Shown here piece after piece: positions 29,801 to 38,941 of a stretch of DNA of 64,000 nucleotides. Each line of letters opens with the position of its first letter. The stretch's first letter is position 1. The notes under the pieces were generated by a model. That model had not been told where the DNA came from. It searched no databases and worked only from the letters and a program-made list of their open reading frames with translations. The position numbers and the translations under genes are program-made. The stretch is from Tritrichomonas musculus (taxonomy: Eukaryota > Parabasalia > Tritrichomonadida > Tritrichomonadidae): positions 2,170,001 to 2,234,000 of the forward strand of contig JAPFFF010000013.1 in the NCBI GenBank assembly GCA_039105265.1, in the 5' to 3' direction.

Positions 29801-30534
29801 AAACCATTGAAAGACCTATTGAAAAAGATTTTAAATACATTAATGATCAAGATACTTTAGATAATTATTGGATCAAAAATTATAACAAAATTGTTGAAGA
29901 TATTGAATTACAAAATAATATGCATGCTGTTAGAATATTGAGACCAATTGATAAACATTTTAATTTTTCATTATTAGGTATTCATGTATTAAGTATGTCA
30001 AAAAGAATCATGAATGAAGTGATGTGTCTTGCATTTGATATTGGTTGCCATATTTATTATCAGGATACTGATTCAATGCATATTGAAATAAATGATTTAC
30101 CAAAATTACAAAAAGCTTATAAAGAAAAATATAATCGAGAACTCATAGGTAAATATTTAGGTCAATTCCATTCAGATTTTCCAACAATAAATGGTCACAA
30201 AGAAATGCCAGAATCAATTGAATCATACTTTTTGATGAAAAAGATGTATATTGATAAGTTACAAGATTCTACAGGTGAAATTGATTATATGACTCGTGGG
30301 AAAGGATTAACTGAACAATCTATTAAATATGCTTATAAGAATGAATTTGATAATGATCCAATGAAATTATATAAATATTTATATGAAGGGAATCAACAAA
30401 CATTTGATCTTACAAAAGGTCAACCATGTTTCCAAATGAATAAAAATATGACTGTCTCAACCTTAAATGAATTCAAAAGAAGAATATCAACACCATATAA
30501 AGAAGGAAAGAGAGAAAAATATTTTGAATACTAG
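26872..30534 (+). CDS. polB: protein-primed family B DNA polymerase of the Maverick
   Basis: The protein has 1220 residues. The exonuclease domain shows ExoI YWFCDFESD (about 558-566), ExoII YFHNLAYD (about 608-615) and ExoIII YCHQDVRIL (about 743-751). The polymerase domain shows motif A DFDAVSLYPSAI (about 829-840), motif B KLIMNSCYGKT (about 966-976) and motif C YYQDTDSMHIE (about 1062-1072). This is the protein-primed subgroup used by Polintons, adenoviruses and virophages; it replicates the linear DNA from its terminal repeats, starting on a terminal protein. The N-terminal 500 residues contain a DCCFIYALQQTG block that is often found before such polymerases and may carry priming or processing functions. 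All catalytic Asp residues are present. It is the first large gene of the left arm, behind a CGGTTTTGACA promoter. Confidence 0.95.
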   Translation: MTTTIRANPNRLMEIYNLLTNGKETFKEFSKKNGDRSKEILNEYIIQKVKENGYDGKLNGDSIFWFVKGLTHSNLPQYLNQPPPEKEFTEPPPSTPIEPEKSNLREIIANAPPNVPLRKLMPVSEQNVPLRKLVPPHPEPKSNEYEPKRTTDPYFLNIQNSIRPHSKDDSFIQFMKINNENDQDRIVDGYIKMLNDSPTDWRINFEQLNDYGRKKLFPFLRKKFENEIGELAATEKYKLSYSVGGQWHSVPLNGKTYEELLKNLTEENFIYQIEKNPGWEYDLEGQRLPEFSLFSQIKFSILKHPKHKNTVDGGFFKYLLKPGCPKVLIDYLVRLQIFDSLINEKTKKIKEELNDCCFIYALQQTGNYSESLLNQIRLRIQNRYLSQSSINHLCEEFNIHLNLTYIDDNSVAQKQSVRSMDKGKRKTYMGIQKAEPERTHKFNVYQKHYFIEEKTPFTYYYIKNIEKLDEDKYNKDWITDHWTKGRSFITSSNLIRELFKKNYFIPINYSQEHLLHSIFYNEIDQDISNTTLEYKDEYCCKLIEPKTKIIKQVETSYWFCDFESDTSSKIHIPFLCCLHSLDGKTKKEFLGEKCNINLLKYLPTDSICYFHNLAYDIRMILQNNNQNIKILSSIIKGNQCFNMTLKFENKKITFKDSYPIFSCKLSNLPLMFNIPCEKEIFPYKYYTFERLRTNKGQINEAGKEEDKTWTEQDYQLFRSNINKIKGCRLSNNEFDMWKYALFYCHQDVRILRESFVKFRQGFIQDFKIDPFKYISISSLANDVFNHKVYYGHDLYSVGGIVRKFCSYAVYGGRCMTAYNKKWHITEKLADFDAVSLYPSAIHRLYTVQGKPVVISKTELNYEFLSKQGAYIVEILVTGIHKHYPFPLIVKKTKDGNLNDDKFDKPFKMIVDNIYLEDLIEFQKIDFELIRGYYWPGKREYHIQKEIQKIFEKRLEYKSQDNPLQNLYKLIMNSCYGKTIERPIEKDFKYINDQDTLDNYWIKNYNKIVEDIELQNNMHAVRILRPIDKHFNFSLLGIHVLSMSKRIMNEVMCLAFDIGCHIYYQDTDSMHIEINDLPKLQKAYKEKYNRELIGKYLGQFHSDFPTINGHKEMPESIESYFLMKKMYIDKLQDSTGEIDYMTRGKGLTEQSIKYAYKNEFDNDPMKLYKYLYEGNQQTFDLTKGQPCFQMNKNMTVSTLNEFKRRISTPYKEGKREKYFEY

Positions 30535-30539
30535 ATTGG

Positions 30540-30564
30540 CGGTTTTGACAGACCATTTTTATAA
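30540..30564 (+). promoter_or_regulatory. CGGTTTTGACA-type promoter, third copy
   Basis: CGGTTTTGACAGACCATTTT at 30540 runs directly to the ATG of the small membrane protein. The word overlaps the end of the polymerase gene region by a few bases only, so this gene has its own start site. Confidence 0.6.
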
Positions 30565-30747
30565 ATGTCAAGAAGAGCAACCACTCAACCATTAATATCA
30601 TTATCTGAGAGTGAAAGAATTGATAACGACTCTGGCGATTGCTGTTGTTCCAACCCACCACCCAATTGCTGTTTGTGGACTCTTGTTATTCTCTTTGTGA
30701 TGAACATCATTTTCACTTTTATTTATTTCTTACTTGCAATTGCATGA
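30565..30747 (+). CDS. Maverick small Cys-rich single-pass membrane protein
   Basis: The protein has 60 residues. After a polar N-terminus comes a Cys/Pro cluster (DCCCSNPPPNCC, residues 25-36) and one membrane span (WTLVILFVMNIIFTFIYFLL, 38-57) at the extreme C-terminus. It is tail-anchored in look, with cysteines that could be acylated. Its own CGGTTTTGACA promoter lies immediately upstream. The function is unknown; a virion-membrane or host-membrane role is possible. Confidence 0.55.
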   Translation: MSRRATTQPLISLSESERIDNDSGDCCCSNPPPNCCLWTLVILFVMNIIFTFIYFLLAIA

Positions 30748-30806
30748 TTTAATTAAACAATAAGCTTTTTTAATTTTTTTAATTTTTTATTTTGTCTCAA
30801 AAATAT

Positions 30807-31133
30807 ATGACAAAGACTAGGATCCGTTGGAATACTCAAAAAGTGAGAGAAGAAATGGCTAAAGAAAATTGTATATTATTAGATGATTACAAAAGAGGAG
30901 ATATTCGTATTCATTATTTATATGAAGGTAATGAATTTTCAGTAAGGTGGTCAGATTGGATGAAAAAAGATAGGCCATCAAGACCACATTTGAAAGGAGG
31001 AAATAGAAAAATAACAAAATCAAAGAGTGTTGATAACTTAAATAAAACTTTTGAAGATCCTGAAAATGGAGAAGAGGAAAATGAAAATGAAGAAGATTTT
31101 AATGAGATAGAAAATGAATTACATCAAGAATGA
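30807..31133 (+). CDS. Maverick small basic/acidic protein
   Basis: The protein has 108 residues from the ATG at 30807. Residues 1-75 are basic and compact (RIRWNTQKVREEM, EFSVRWSDWMKKDRPSRP) and the last 30 are a Glu/Asn-rich acidic tail. No membrane span or known motif is seen. Its end overlaps the next gene by 20 bases. Confidence 0.55.
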   Translation: MTKTRIRWNTQKVREEMAKENCILLDDYKRGDIRIHYLYEGNEFSVRWSDWMKKDRPSRPHLKGGNRKITKSKSVDNLNKTFEDPENGEEENENEEDFNEIENELHQE

Positions 31134-31362
31134 ACTCAAAGAAATTAATGATACGTTATTCTTAATATTGGAATGGAGATTTGCAAATTCACAAGAAATG
31201 AAAAATTATTGGATGAATGAAATATTCAATAAATCAATTGGACTATTTGATCAAAGAATTGTTTTAAATTTAAGAATTGCTAATCAAATTGATACTCATT
31301 TCATTAATATGTTAGAGCAATTTATATTAGAGAAGTTAGAACTGGAAATAGGTTTGATGTGA
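31114..31362 (+). CDS. Maverick small helical protein
   Basis: The protein has 82 residues, all helix-friendly (EINDTLFLILEWRF, LRIANQIDTHFINMLEQFI). It overlaps the previous gene by 20 bases, which suggests translation from a separate transcript or an alternative start. I see no motif or membrane span. Confidence 0.45.
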   Translation: MNYIKNELKEINDTLFLILEWRFANSQEMKNYWMNEIFNKSIGLFDQRIVLNLRIANQIDTHFINMLEQFILEKLELEIGLM

Positions 31363-31391
31363 ACTTTTTCTAGAATTTTGCAAAATCAAAA

Positions 31392-31565
31392 ATGCCACCA
31401 AAAAGAACGAAAATGTCAAAAATCCCGCCAGAATTATTGTATTTAATCGAAAAACAAATAAGAAAAAGAAGCAAACCAACACGAAAAACAACAACAACAC
31501 CAAGAAAAGCGAGATCAAATAAAGGAATCAAAAGATCAGGAGTAAAAAGAACAAGAAAAAGATAA
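31392..31565 (+). CDS. Maverick very basic 57-residue protein (protamine/core-protein-like)
   Basis: This short gene starts MPPKRTKMSKIPPELL and is then dominated by Lys, Arg, Thr and Ser (KQIRKRSKPTRKTTTTPRK, ending RTRKR). More than a third of the residues are basic. Composition and size resemble the DNA-condensing core peptides of adenovirus-like virions. It is followed by two larger basic proteins in the same direction. The assignment is by composition only. Confidence 0.5.
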   Translation: MPPKRTKMSKIPPELLYLIEKQIRKRSKPTRKTTTTPRKARSNKGIKRSGVKRTRKR

Positions 31566-31620
31566 AAAAGAAAAAATATTTTTATTTTTTGATAATTTAA
31601 TGAAAAATCAAAAATAAAAG

Positions 31621-32169
31621 ATGGCGAAAGGTACAGCAAGAGATCCAAACGCAGCAGCAAGGAGAAGAGAAGCAGCAAGGAGAAGAGCAGCAGCAGCAAG
31701 GAAAAAACAAGCGAATGAAGCAGCAGCAAATGTATTAAATCAAGCAGGAGAAGCAATGCAAGCAGCAGCTGATGTAGTAACAGCAGCAGCGGCTCCAAAG
31801 ACACCAAGAAAATATTTAGATCTACCTGCTTATGATTGGTCACATGTTAATTTAAAAGATTTACAAGATTTTGCGAGAAAAGAAGGAATCCATTTTTCAC
31901 CTGATGATACAAAAGAAACATTACAAGCAATTCTTGCACGTTGGGCAGAAACAGGATATAAAAATAAAAGAAAAACATCAAATAAACCAAGACAACCAAG
32001 GAAAAAACCGAATGGAACAAGAAAACCACGAGAAAGACATGAGGGACCTCGATTACCAAGAAAAACAAGATCAGATAAAGGACAAAAGAAAGGAGCATTG
32101 AAAAAAGATGGAACACCTAGAAAGAAACCAGGACCACAAAAAGGATATAAAAGAAGAACAAAGAATTAA
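31621..32169 (+). CDS. Maverick basic protein with SAP-like motif
   Basis: The protein has 182 residues. Residues 1-60 are an Ala/Arg-rich helix (AAARRREAARRRAAAARKK). Residues 73-101 fit a SAP-type DNA-binding helix pair (VNLKDLQDFARKEGIHFSPD and the following helix). Residues 115-182 are Lys/Arg/Pro/Gly-rich with AT-hook-like words (KKPGPQKGYKRR). It should bind DNA, perhaps packing the genome or guiding it to the host nucleus. Its neighbours on both sides are also very basic. Confidence 0.6.
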   Translation: MAKGTARDPNAAARRREAARRRAAAARKKQANEAAANVLNQAGEAMQAAADVVTAAAAPKTPRKYLDLPAYDWSHVNLKDLQDFARKEGIHFSPDDTKETLQAILARWAETGYKNKRKTSNKPRQPRKKPNGTRKPRERHEGPRLPRKTRSDKGQKKGALKKDGTPRKKPGPQKGYKRRTKN

Positions 32170-32209
32170 ATTTAAAAATTGAAATTCGATATTATTTTTG
32201 TAAGTAAAA

Positions 32210-34126
32210 ATGTCAAAAAAAGTAAATACAACACGATCAAATACAACATCAGAAGCGAAATCGTTCTTAAAAAAATTAGCAATTGATAATATGTTAAATA
32301 ATAAAAATCAACCAGTATTAAATTCAAAAGGATCAGCAAGAACTTTTTCATTTAAGGAACCAAGATATGACTCAAAAAGATTACCAAGTAATGACGTTCG
32401 AGTTATCCATAATGGTTATGCTTATACTTTTTCAAATGCAGAATGGACAGATCGAAAGAAAAGAAATATTGTTCCATTAAAAAGAGTTAAAATAACAGAA
32501 AAAGAAAAAGAAACGCACAAAGAATGGAAACAAAGAAAAGCTGAAAGAAGTCAACAACCAAAAAAAGTCGTCATATCAGAAAATAAAAAACAATCATCAA
32601 ACAGTGAACGGGACGGATTTCTTAAAGATTTATTAAATAAACCAAAACAAAAATTCAAATCAATATCCCCTCTCTCAAATAAAGAAGAAGAATTTATTTA
32701 TTCAGTTTTGAATAGACCGAAACAAACAAAAAAGGCGAAAGAAAATGAGCCAAAACCGAAAAGAACAAGAGCAAATGTTCCTAGAGTAAAAGATTTTGTT
32801 GATGCAAATGAGAAGAAAAGATTAGATAAAATAAATAAAATGATAGCTAAATATGGTGAAATACCAAAAGCTAAAAGAATTGAAAAATTACAAAAATTAG
32901 GATATAATGTAGATAACAATACAGATGACGAAAAATTAAATTTCTGGTTACATGAAGCAGATTGTATTCAAAAAGGGAAATATCGATATTTATCTTATGG
33001 AACTTTATTTAATACAATTCAATCAAAAAAATTTCAAAAAATTCAACTTAATCCAATTCCACCAGATGCAACAAGAATGGATTTAGTTCAAACAATGTAT
33101 GATATAGCAAAAGGTAAATTTGGTAAAGAAGCAAAACCGAAAAAGGCGAAGACAAGAGCAAATGTTCCTAGAGCGAAAGATAGTGAGCCGAGAAAACCAC
33201 GATCTGAAGCAAAACAAAGAAATCAAGAATTGAGAGAAAAATATAAAGGAATTAAAATCGATAGTCTTCGAAGATTGTTAAGAAGAAATGGTATTGATTT
33301 TAATGAAACAATGAAAAGAAAAGATATTATTGAATTAATTGAATCAAATAATCTAGTATATAAAAAGAGAGAAAGAAAACAAAAACCAATAACCGAAAAC
33401 TCCACCTCCACCACCAGTGAGTGTTAGCGAACCTGTGCAACCACCAATAACAGAAACAAATGATGCAGTCGGTACTCAAACTCAAAGACCTCCGTTATCT
33501 AATCGATCACAATATGCTCAAACAATAATGAAAAGATTAAATGGGGAAAAAAAAATTCCAGGAACAGAATAATCACAAAGAAATATGAACCGAAAAAAAT
33601 AAATTTACCTAATGTAGTTCATGTAAATCTTCCAATACAAAAACCAGAACCAAAACAAAAACAAAAACAAGTTATTACAACTCTTCCAAATAGTGAGAAA
33701 TTCAAACAAAATATTATTCAAGATTCAATAAAACCAACAAAAACGATTCAAAAAGAGTCACCGTTAAGAACTCAATATGATGATAATCCTGAATTTTATG
33801 ATAATTATTTCGATAATCCACCATCTGAATTTGAAGATAATTATTTTGATAATCCACCATCTGAATTACCAAAACAAGAACCAATAGTCGAAATTGATTA
33901 TAATTATGTTCCAATTGAAGATGATCTGAAAATAACCAATTCAACTGATCCACCAAAACAAAAACCAAAACAAAAAGGAAAATGGAGGTCCAAAGATGAG
34001 ATATATAATGAGATGGTCAAGAAATTAGAAAGGAAAGGAATTCCAATTCCTGAAGGTGCAACTATCAAACAATTAAAAGATTTAGATAAAACGGTTAAAG
34101 GGCAATCTGGTCGACCAAAAAAATAA
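32210..34126 (+). pseudogene. Maverick basic-protein region, apparently broken
   Basis: The first two thirds encode a long basic protein with Lys-rich linkers, two copies of a TRANVPR.KD word and two SAP-like helix pairs, one near the middle and one (LRRLLRRNGIDFNETMKR) later. The rest keeps coding character (Pro/Lys/Gln-rich, with a doubled NYFDNPPSE unit and a final helical piece ending SGRPKK) but no longer forms an intact gene. Judged as a fossil, the region looks broken at about two places. It could be one gene or two adjacent genes. A DNA-binding, virion-core-like role is inferred from composition. Confidence 0.5.
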
Positions 34127-34363
34127 ATGAAAGGTCAACGATATGTACACAAGTCAAAGTGGAAAATAATTTGGGTTATTGACGATGATGGTTCTAGAAA
34201 ACCGTTTCTTCTTGATGAAAAAGGTTCATTGGCATTGATGTATTTTCCAAAGAATGAAAATAGAAATCTTCGAAAAGAAATACAAAAAATATATCCCAAA
34301 AAAACACTTCATCCAATTGGACCAATTCGATTTCATGATTTTAGAAATCAAGATAAAGGTTGA
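34127..34363 (+). CDS. Maverick small protein, unknown
   Basis: The protein has 78 residues with a mixed alpha/beta look (WKIIWVIDDDGSRKPFLLD, GSLALMYFP) and a basic end. Its ATG directly follows the stop of the region before it. The interval before the next gene contains a short hydrophobic coding-like stretch with no start of its own, which I leave unassigned. Confidence 0.4.
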   Translation: MKGQRYVHKSKWKIIWVIDDDGSRKPFLLDEKGSLALMYFPKNENRNLRKEIQKIYPKKTLHPIGPIRFHDFRNQDKG

Positions 34364-34481
34364 AATATTGGCTTATTAATAATATTGGGATCTTTTCTTG
34401 GATTTAATAAGACTGCTGGTTTAGCACTAATTTTTTTATTAAAACTTCCAAATGCCATTCTTTTTATTTATTTTTAAAAAA

Positions 34482-34748
34482 ATGACTTTATCATTACCAA
34501 AAGCTTTAAAGGACGATAGACAAGAATTAAGACATTTATTTAGTGAAATCAAAAGTGAATTATTTGATACATTTATGAATACAGATAGTTTTACTGAATC
34601 TTGTGAATGTATGAATATTTCAAAGAATATAAGTGTTATAGAAAAAGAAATAGAAACAGATTTAAATGAACTTGAAGATATTATATTTAGGATGAAACAA
34701 ACATTAGATCGCACATTAGTCATCAAAAAGTATTTTCAAATTTCATAA
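34482..34748 (+). CDS. Maverick small helical protein, unknown
   Basis: The protein has 88 residues from the ATG at 34482, chosen because a CCATTCTTTTTATT initiator-like word lies about 27 bases before it. It is helical and acidic (DRQELRHLFSEIKSELFD) with two close cysteines (CECM). No family is recognised. Confidence 0.5.
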   Translation: MTLSLPKALKDDRQELRHLFSEIKSELFDTFMNTDSFTESCECMNISKNISVIEKEIETDLNELEDIIFRMKQTLDRTLVIKKYFQIS

Positions 34749-34768
34749 ATTTTTTCAGAAACTCAAAA

Positions 34769-35302
34769 ATGATTAAGAAAAGAGCAGCGAATGCAGGAGT
34801 AAATGCTAATATTTCGTTAGAGCCTTCAGCAGCTAGTCAAAGTACAAACAACTTAACAAATAATATAATAATTAATAAAAGAGATGATGGGAAAGAAGAT
34901 ATTGTTATAACTCGTGAAATTGAATTACCTGATATCAAAAATAATGAAATTGAAAAAGATGTTAAATATTTAATTTTAGAAACATATGCAAAAATTTTAT
35001 TAGATCAAGATAAAGCTTTAATTTCGAATTTAATATCTAAAAATTGTATTATTATACCAATTGCAAGTTTACAAGAAATAATCAAAACAATATTAGGTAA
35101 AAATTGTTCATCTGTAGAAATTTATATTGATGAAGATATTAAATGTTGTGCATCTAAAGCATCACCTATTCGAAAAATTGAAGCAATAAAAATAATTAAT
35201 GAAGATGGTGAAATGGTAACAGATTTCAAACAAGTTTATAACAAAGAATTTAATGATTTAGTTAATGTTTATCATCTTTGTTTGAAATATGTTGTTGTAT
35301 AA
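34769..35302 (+). CDS. Maverick 177-residue protein, unknown
   Basis: After an Ala/Asn/Ser-rich leader the protein has an alpha/beta body (DVKYLILETYAKILLDQD, CIIIPIASLQEIIKTILG) with four cysteines. It is the last rightward gene and meets the leftward arm 23 bases further on. There is no membrane span or catalytic motif. The function is unknown. Confidence 0.55.
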   Translation: MIKKRAANAGVNANISLEPSAASQSTNNLTNNIIINKRDDGKEDIVITREIELPDIKNNEIEKDVKYLILETYAKILLDQDKALISNLISKNCIIIPIASLQEIIKTILGKNCSSVEIYIDEDIKCCASKASPIRKIEAIKIINEDGEMVTDFKQVYNKEFNDLVNVYHLCLKYVVV

Positions 35303-35324
35303 GAGAGATTATCAAATATTTTTT

Positions 35325-35678
35325 TTACAAATCTGGAAATTCAATTTTATTTTCGATGACTTGTAATGTTGTATCTTCAACAACACAATTGATTCCTTTT
35401 ACGTGATTCAACTTCAAATAATAAGGAAATGGATGATTCAAATTATCAGTATAATAAATGACTTCTATCGTATAATGACTTGAACTATCATAAGTAACAA
35501 CTGTCCAAGTTCCATTCTCATTTCGTAATCCAATTCGTCCATCAGGCAGATCCTCGAAATAAACAGCAAGGTTCAAAAATCCACTATTTGCAATTTCTTT
35601 TTGAAAATGAATGAAAGTATATGTATCAAATTCTTCTTGAGTGTAATCATCATCAGTTATTAATCGATGTTCAGTCAC
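35325..35678 (-). pseudogene. Maverick fibre-region fragment without its own start
   Basis: This beta-rich open stretch (WTVVTYDSSSHYTIEVIYY) follows the 1073-residue protein on the same strand and has no ATG at all. Its style matches the beta-sandwich end domains of the two proteins upstream. It is best seen as a remnant of the fibre-like gene region, and counts as one of the places where the element looks broken. Confidence 0.45.
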
Positions 35679-35692
35679 TATCTTACAATTCG

Positions 35693-38600
35693 TTATAGCG
35701 GTCTTCCTAATGCAGCATTCTCTTGCTGTAGATTTGATATCTGACTGTTCATTGTTACGATTTTAGTAACATTTTCACCTATTAACTTGGCTAGATCTTG
35801 ATGAGATTTAATATAATTATTTAATTTTGTCTTCAGTTCATCATTTTCACTTTTCAATGCATAATTGGTCAAATCAACAGGTTCAGGAATTTCACTTTTT
35901 AATGCTATTTGATCTTGCTTCAATATTTTTTCCGCTAATATTAATTTGGTATCAAAAGAGTCTTCCCCATTATCGATGTAAAAGCATTGACCAAATCTAT
36001 CACTTTTATAATAGGTCAAGTTATAGGTTGTTCCATCAATTTCAACATCGACATTAACTCCATCTTCAGTAATAACACCATTATAATCAAACAAATAATC
36101 AAACTCTTTTACAAAGCCATCGTTATTTGATATTGTTCCAACAAGGTGAATTCCACTAGTCAATGTTATTTTGACTTCCCACGATCCTGAACTATCTTGT
36201 ACGTTTTCAAAAGGCACATCGACTGCATCTTTATATATCAAATCATTTTTGCTTCGATATTTTGCATCTGCTTCTTCTTTCGTATATAATTCTTCAATAT
36301 TTGGTTTCTTAGCTAATTCTTGTTGAATAGTTTCTAAAGCAGTATTTACTTCGTCAGTTGTTGGATATTCAAGACTAAACATTGCAACATCATTTTGATG
36401 ACTATTGACTGCTAATGCATTTATTTTTTCATCTAAAGCTTCAATATCAGATAAATAAGCAATATCAGCTGGAGTTTTCTCAACTAAAAGTCTCATAAAT
36501 GTATTCTTTTCAATGATACATCCAGCAATCTTATAGTCAGTATTTTCTCCTGTTATAATTATATTTTTATCAATTTTACTAATATTAGATAAATATTTTG
36601 TACGATATTCTTCCGATTTTGGAAGACCATCAATTGTGATGCTATCTATTGTTGTTGTTGTATCAACTCCTTTATAATCAGTTATTGTACCTTGTTCAAT
36701 TTTAATATATAATCGTTTTTGACCTTCAGATGTGAATAATTTAAATACACAAATACCATTTTTTAATTCATCTTCTGCTTGAAATAAAACTGCAGCTTGT
36801 TCATCTTGATAATAAGTAACAATATCAATTGTATCCATTCTTGTTAGTTCACTTCTGGAAATATAATCACTTTCAATTTCTTCAATTTTATCTACAATTT
36901 TCAATAATGGTTTCTTCATTGAATCTCTAAATGAATAAGTTAATAATTTTGCACCCCCAACAGTCATAATCATTTCTTCTTCTTTTTCATCAAATACTGG
37001 AATTTCTGTTGGACCTGATTCACACCAATTTCGAACACTATTTAATGATACTCCAATACTTCTTGATAAATCAGGTAATTCCATTTCTTGACGAGATTGA
37101 ACAAATTGTTTCCATAAACCAGATACACAACTAGTAATTTTTTCTGCACCAAATATTAGACCATTTGCACTAAAAGCTAACATTCCTGCAACCATTTGAA
37201 TTTTTTGTTTTAATCTAATTTTGTCAATATCAGCTTCTAATTTTTCAGTAATTTGTTCAGTTAATGCCATTCTTGATTTCAAACCTTCAACTGATTTATC
37301 TAAATTATCAACATCAACAGAAACAACATCAACTGTGTTCGAAACTAAATTCAAATCTGATCTCATTGTTGTAATATTGTCTGCTGTAATTATTTTTGAT
37401 GAAGTTATGTTGTAATCAGTATATAAAGTAGTTGCTGCATTTGGATTTGGACTCACTTCATAATATTGTTGATTAATAATATATTCAAATGGATTAGTAT
37501 TTTTATCCCAATTAATTTCTTCAATTGGATCTACTAAATCTTTAAATAAATAAATTGCAATATCTTGATTGTTAACTCCAAATTGACCAAATTCATGACA
37601 ATTTAATTTCTCAATTGTATCCAAATCACCTCTGAGACTAAAATAATTTTTATCATAATCACCATGTCCAGTATACAAATTTGATGGGTAAAAACTTAAT
37701 CTATTCCATTCTTTGGTAAATGAGAGTTTCAAATCTAAATATACTCGATCCCAATTATCAAATTGTAAATTGTCTTTTACTTCGGTATATTTATTAATAT
37801 AAGCTCGAATTACACAACAATCATATCTTAGATTTCCTTCTGTCCATCCAACTGGAAGATATTCTCTTACAAAGGTCAAACCTTTTTCACCTCCATCAAT
37901 TTCAGTACCATCTTTTAATAATATTTTTGTTTGAACATCAGAATCTTGAAAAAGTTTTTCAATTGGATTTTCAGATTCACCCCAAGTATAATCCCATCTT
38001 TTATGAACTGCATAAGTATTCCATTTTGATCTTCTCATCATTATTTCTGCTCCATCTCTTTCTTGATATTTTGTTTCACCTTTCCCTGGAACTTGTAAAT
38101 TACGTTTATTAATAATTTTTCCTGTGATATGACCTTGAACATTCAAACCACTCCATTTTTCACCATCATAGGTTAAACTCCATTGATTTCCAAAACAATA
38201 ATCTTTGAATTCAAATTTTAAACCAGTTGGAATTTGATAATCAGTTGGAATTTTGAAAACCATTTTATAACAATCTTTGAAATTTGATTTTTCATCGGTT
38301 ACTGAATTTCTATCAAAAATTTGTTCTTCAGTGATTATACTTGGTTTGTATAAATATAAGTTATCAGATTCATGTAATTTCAAACTATTTCTAGAATCTA
38401 TGATATCACATTTGATGGAAGGTAATGTTGATTTCAAATGATTTAAAGGTAATTGATAAATAATACTAATTTCACCATTAATGTACAAAGATTTCAAATC
38501 AAGACTTAAATTCTTATCAACTTTTATGTATGGAGTTGTTGATGTTTCTTCAGTAATTGTCACTTTTTTATCTTCAGCAGCTGTTACACATGGACATACG

Positions 38601-38914
38601 AAATTTTTATTCAAAACATAAATTGATAATTGATAAATATATTTTCCTTCACTATCTAAGAAAACATTCTTTCTCAAATTGATTTTAAATACTTCTGTCT
38701 TATCATCGATTTGTAATAGTTTTGTTATATCATCATCATTCATTTGTATATTTAATTTTTCATCTTCAACCGTTAATGCATCTCTAGTAACATGATAATC
38801 AGAAAAACCTTCAACAGTTTCAAACTCATTCGATTTTGATGTTAACAATTGAGAACCTAAATATGTTTTACCATCTACTTTAAATTGAATATCGCCTTTA
38901 AATTTAGTCAGCAT
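35693..38914 (-). CDS. Maverick long fibre-like structural protein (1073 residues)
   Basis: The N-terminal half (1-470) is beta-rich with many Asp/Asn turns. Residues 510-560 form a coiled coil (LDKSVEGLKSRMALTEQIT) followed by a hydrophobic stretch near 570-600 (MVAGMLAFSANGLIFGA). The C-terminal third has beta domains and the phage-fibre-like word LTNYALKSEND, then a final coiled coil ending NLQQENAALGRPL. This alternation of beta domains and trimer-type coiled coils is typical of tail or penton fibres. It lies in the capsid gene cluster, so a receptor-binding or vertex role is plausible. No sequence-level homologue is recognised. Confidence 0.55.
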   Translation of the reverse strand: MLTKFKGDIQFKVDGKTYLGSQLLTSKSNEFETVEGFSDYHVTRDALTVEDEKLNIQMNDDDITKLLQIDDKTEVFKINLRKNVFLDSEGKYIYQLSIYVLNKNFVCPCVTAAEDKKVTITEETSTTPYIKVDKNLSLDLKSLYINGEISIIYQLPLNHLKSTLPSIKCDIIDSRNSLKLHESDNLYLYKPSIITEEQIFDRNSVTDEKSNFKDCYKMVFKIPTDYQIPTGLKFEFKDYCFGNQWSLTYDGEKWSGLNVQGHITGKIINKRNLQVPGKGETKYQERDGAEIMMRRSKWNTYAVHKRWDYTWGESENPIEKLFQDSDVQTKILLKDGTEIDGGEKGLTFVREYLPVGWTEGNLRYDCCVIRAYINKYTEVKDNLQFDNWDRVYLDLKLSFTKEWNRLSFYPSNLYTGHGDYDKNYFSLRGDLDTIEKLNCHEFGQFGVNNQDIAIYLFKDLVDPIEEINWDKNTNPFEYIINQQYYEVSPNPNAATTLYTDYNITSSKIITADNITTMRSDLNLVSNTVDVVSVDVDNLDKSVEGLKSRMALTEQITEKLEADIDKIRLKQKIQMVAGMLAFSANGLIFGAEKITSCVSGLWKQFVQSRQEMELPDLSRSIGVSLNSVRNWCESGPTEIPVFDEKEEEMIMTVGGAKLLTYSFRDSMKKPLLKIVDKIEEIESDYISRSELTRMDTIDIVTYYQDEQAAVLFQAEDELKNGICVFKLFTSEGQKRLYIKIEQGTITDYKGVDTTTTIDSITIDGLPKSEEYRTKYLSNISKIDKNIIITGENTDYKIAGCIIEKNTFMRLLVEKTPADIAYLSDIEALDEKINALAVNSHQNDVAMFSLEYPTTDEVNTALETIQQELAKKPNIEELYTKEEADAKYRSKNDLIYKDAVDVPFENVQDSSGSWEVKITLTSGIHLVGTISNNDGFVKEFDYLFDYNGVITEDGVNVDVEIDGTTYNLTYYKSDRFGQCFYIDNGEDSFDTKLILAEKILKQDQIALKSEIPEPVDLTNYALKSENDELKTKLNNYIKSHQDLAKLIGENVTKIVTMNSQISNLQQENAALGRPL

Positions 38915-38941
38915 TTTTTACATTTGCAACAAAAATAAGAT

